Shown here: in pieces, positions 4,168 to 5,117 of the stretch
How positions within the stretch are numbered: the first letter of the stretch is position 1
Layout: every line of letters begins with the position of its first letter
Origin: Oscillospiraceae bacterium UBA6409
GTDB taxonomy: Bacteria; Bacillota; Clostridia; Oscillospirales; Oscillospiraceae
Reading direction: 5' to 3'
NCBI GenBank assembly: GCA_002438575.1
Contig: DJPP01000008.1
Coordinates: 809-5,925, forward strand
DNA: 5,117 nucleotides
Notes under the pieces: model-generated
The model's input: only the letters and a program-made list of their open reading frames with translations
What the model was told of the DNA's origin: nothing
Databases searched by the model: none
Translations under genes and position numbers: made by a program

Positions 4168-5117
4168 ATGAAAAAGGTGCTGGTTCTGGATTTTGGCGGG
4201 CAGTATAACCTGCTGGTGGCACGGCGCGTCCGCGAATGCGGCGTATACTGCGAGATCAAGTCCTATCGGCTGAGCATGGCGGATATCCGTGCCTTTGGGC
4301 CGGACGCGCTGATCCTCACCGGCGGCCCCGCCACCGTGTTCGAGCCCAACGCCCCTATGGTGGACAGATCGCTGTTTGAAATGGGTATCCCCGTGCTGGG
4401 CATCTGCTACGGGCAGCAGCTGATGATGCAGCTGCTGGGCGGTCAGTGCCGCAAGGCGGAGACGCGGGAGTACGGCAAGATCCAGCTGACCCACACGGCC
4501 TCCCCCCTGTTTGCCGGCGTGCCGGAGACATCCGTGTGCTGGATGAGCCACGGCGTGGAGGTAGAGCGTATCGCCCCGGGCTTTAAGGTCATCGCGACCA
4601 CAGACGGCTGCGGCTTCGCCGCTGTGGAAAACGCGGATCGGAAGCTGTATGGCGTGCAGTTCCACCCGGAGGTGCAGCACACGGAGTACGGTATGCAGGT
4701 GCTGGAAAACTTCCTGTACAAGGTCTGCGGCTTCAGCGCCGAGTGGACCATGGCGTCCTATCTGGACGAGGCCGTGGCGGAGTGCCGGCGTCAGATCGGC
4801 AGCGGCCGGGTGCTGCTGGCGCTGTCCGGCGGCGTGGACAGCTCTGTGGCGGCGGCGCTGCTGCAGCGCGCCGTAGGCGACCAGCTGACGTGCATTTTCG
4901 TGGACCACGGACTGCTGCGGAAGGATGAGGGCGACCAGGTAGAGCAGGTGATGAAGCACCAGTTCCACGTGGATGTGCGCCGCGTCAACGCGGGACCTCG
5001 GTTTTTGAGCAAGCTGGCGGGCGTTACCGAGCCGGAGCACAAGCGGAAGATCATTGGCGAAGAGTTTATCCGGGTCTTTGAGGAAGAGGCCAAGAAGATC
5101 GGCGCGGTGGATTTCCT
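4168..5117 (+). CDS. guaA: GMP synthase (glutamine-hydrolysing), N-terminal 316 residues (3' end outside window)
   Basis: GuaA aminates XMP to GMP using ATP and ammonia released from glutamine, the last step of GMP synthesis. The frame is open to the window end. The class I glutamine amidotransferase domain spans about 3-188: LDFGGQYNLL (7-16), ILTGGP (49-54), nucleophile C80 in GICYGQQLM, SHGVEV (127-132), and the H166/E168 pair in VQFHPEV. The ATP pyrophosphatase domain starts near 195, with the P-loop LSGGVDSSV (219-227), FVDHGLLRKDE (244-254), and the KRKIIGEEFI block (292-301). All catalytic residues visible are present. The first motif is GGQY where most bacterial enzymes read GSQY, a minor variant. 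The ATG at 4168 is supported by GGGAGG (4153-4158), 9 nt upstream within the end of xpt. The remaining roughly 200 residues, including the dimerisation domain, lie beyond the window. Confidence 0.97.
   Translation, partial: MKKVLVLDFGGQYNLLVARRVRECGVYCEIKSYRLSMADIRAFGPDALILTGGPATVFEPNAPMVDRSLFEMGIPVLGICYGQQLMMQLLGGQCRKAETREYGKIQLTHTASPLFAGVPETSVCWMSHGVEVERIAPGFKVIATTDGCGFAAVENADRKLYGVQFHPEVQHTEYGMQVLENFLYKVCGFSAEWTMASYLDEAVAECRRQIGSGRVLLALSGGVDSSVAAALLQRAVGDQLTCIFVDHGLLRKDEGDQVEQVMKHQFHVDVRRVNAGPRFLSKLAGVTEPEHKRKIIGEEFIRVFEEEAKKIGAVDF

Noticed and set aside
4117..5040. A 307-residue - strand open frame opposite guaA
   Set aside because: It is His/Gln/Ala-rich shadow translation; the + strand encodes a complete set of GMP synthase motifs.

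Overview
The window looks like chromosomal DNA from a GC-rich, anaerobic, low-oxygen-lifestyle Firmicute, most plausibly a gut Oscillospirales/Oscillospiraceae-type bacterium. This is an inference from four things: an anaerobic (class III) ribonucleotide reductase activase, a PduL-type phosphotransacylase, strong AGGAGG-like ribosome binding sites, and Clostridia-like protein sequences with G/C-rich third codon positions. I see no mobile element, CRISPR array, rRNA or tRNA.

Layout from left to right. (1) Positions 1-336 hold the 3' end of nrdG. It is followed after 14 nt by a DUF4097-like secreted lipoprotein gene (351-1187), and both are on the + strand. (2) A strong, symmetric stem-loop (1197-1228) ends this unit and also the convergent unit from the right. 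(3) On the - strand, a small two-helix membrane protein of unknown function (2383-1838) is followed after 34 nt by a stand-alone pduL phosphotransacylase gene (1803-1240), very probably as one operon. (4) A 170-bp divergent promoter region (2384-2553) separates that operon from a LysR-type regulator gene on the + strand (2554-3450). It contains a recognisable promoter for each direction and a perfect TACAA-N7-TTGTA dyad. The dyad overlaps the regulator's own -35 box and lies about 63 bp upstream of the predicted start of the membrane protein/pduL transcript. This is the textbook geometry of an autorepressing LysR regulator that activates its divergent neighbour. (5) After a 137-nt gap with an 18-bp perfect palindrome over a likely -10 box, xpt (xanthine phosphoribosyltransferase) and guaA (GMP synthase, cut by the window end) follow on the + strand only 1 nt apart.

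How the genes work together. xpt and guaA encode consecutive steps, xanthine to XMP and XMP to GMP, and form a compact guanine-nucleotide salvage unit. The LysR gene and the divergent membrane protein/pduL pair look like a small regulon around acyl-CoA/acyl-phosphate exchange. There are no microcompartment shell genes here, so PduL probably serves as the general phosphotransacetylase. NrdG activates the anaerobic ribonucleotide reductase NrdD, whose gene should lie just to the left. The lipoprotein behind it has no evident functional link.

No wholly new system is evident. The most informative signals are the two regulatory palindromes and the uncharacterised membrane protein coupled to pduL.
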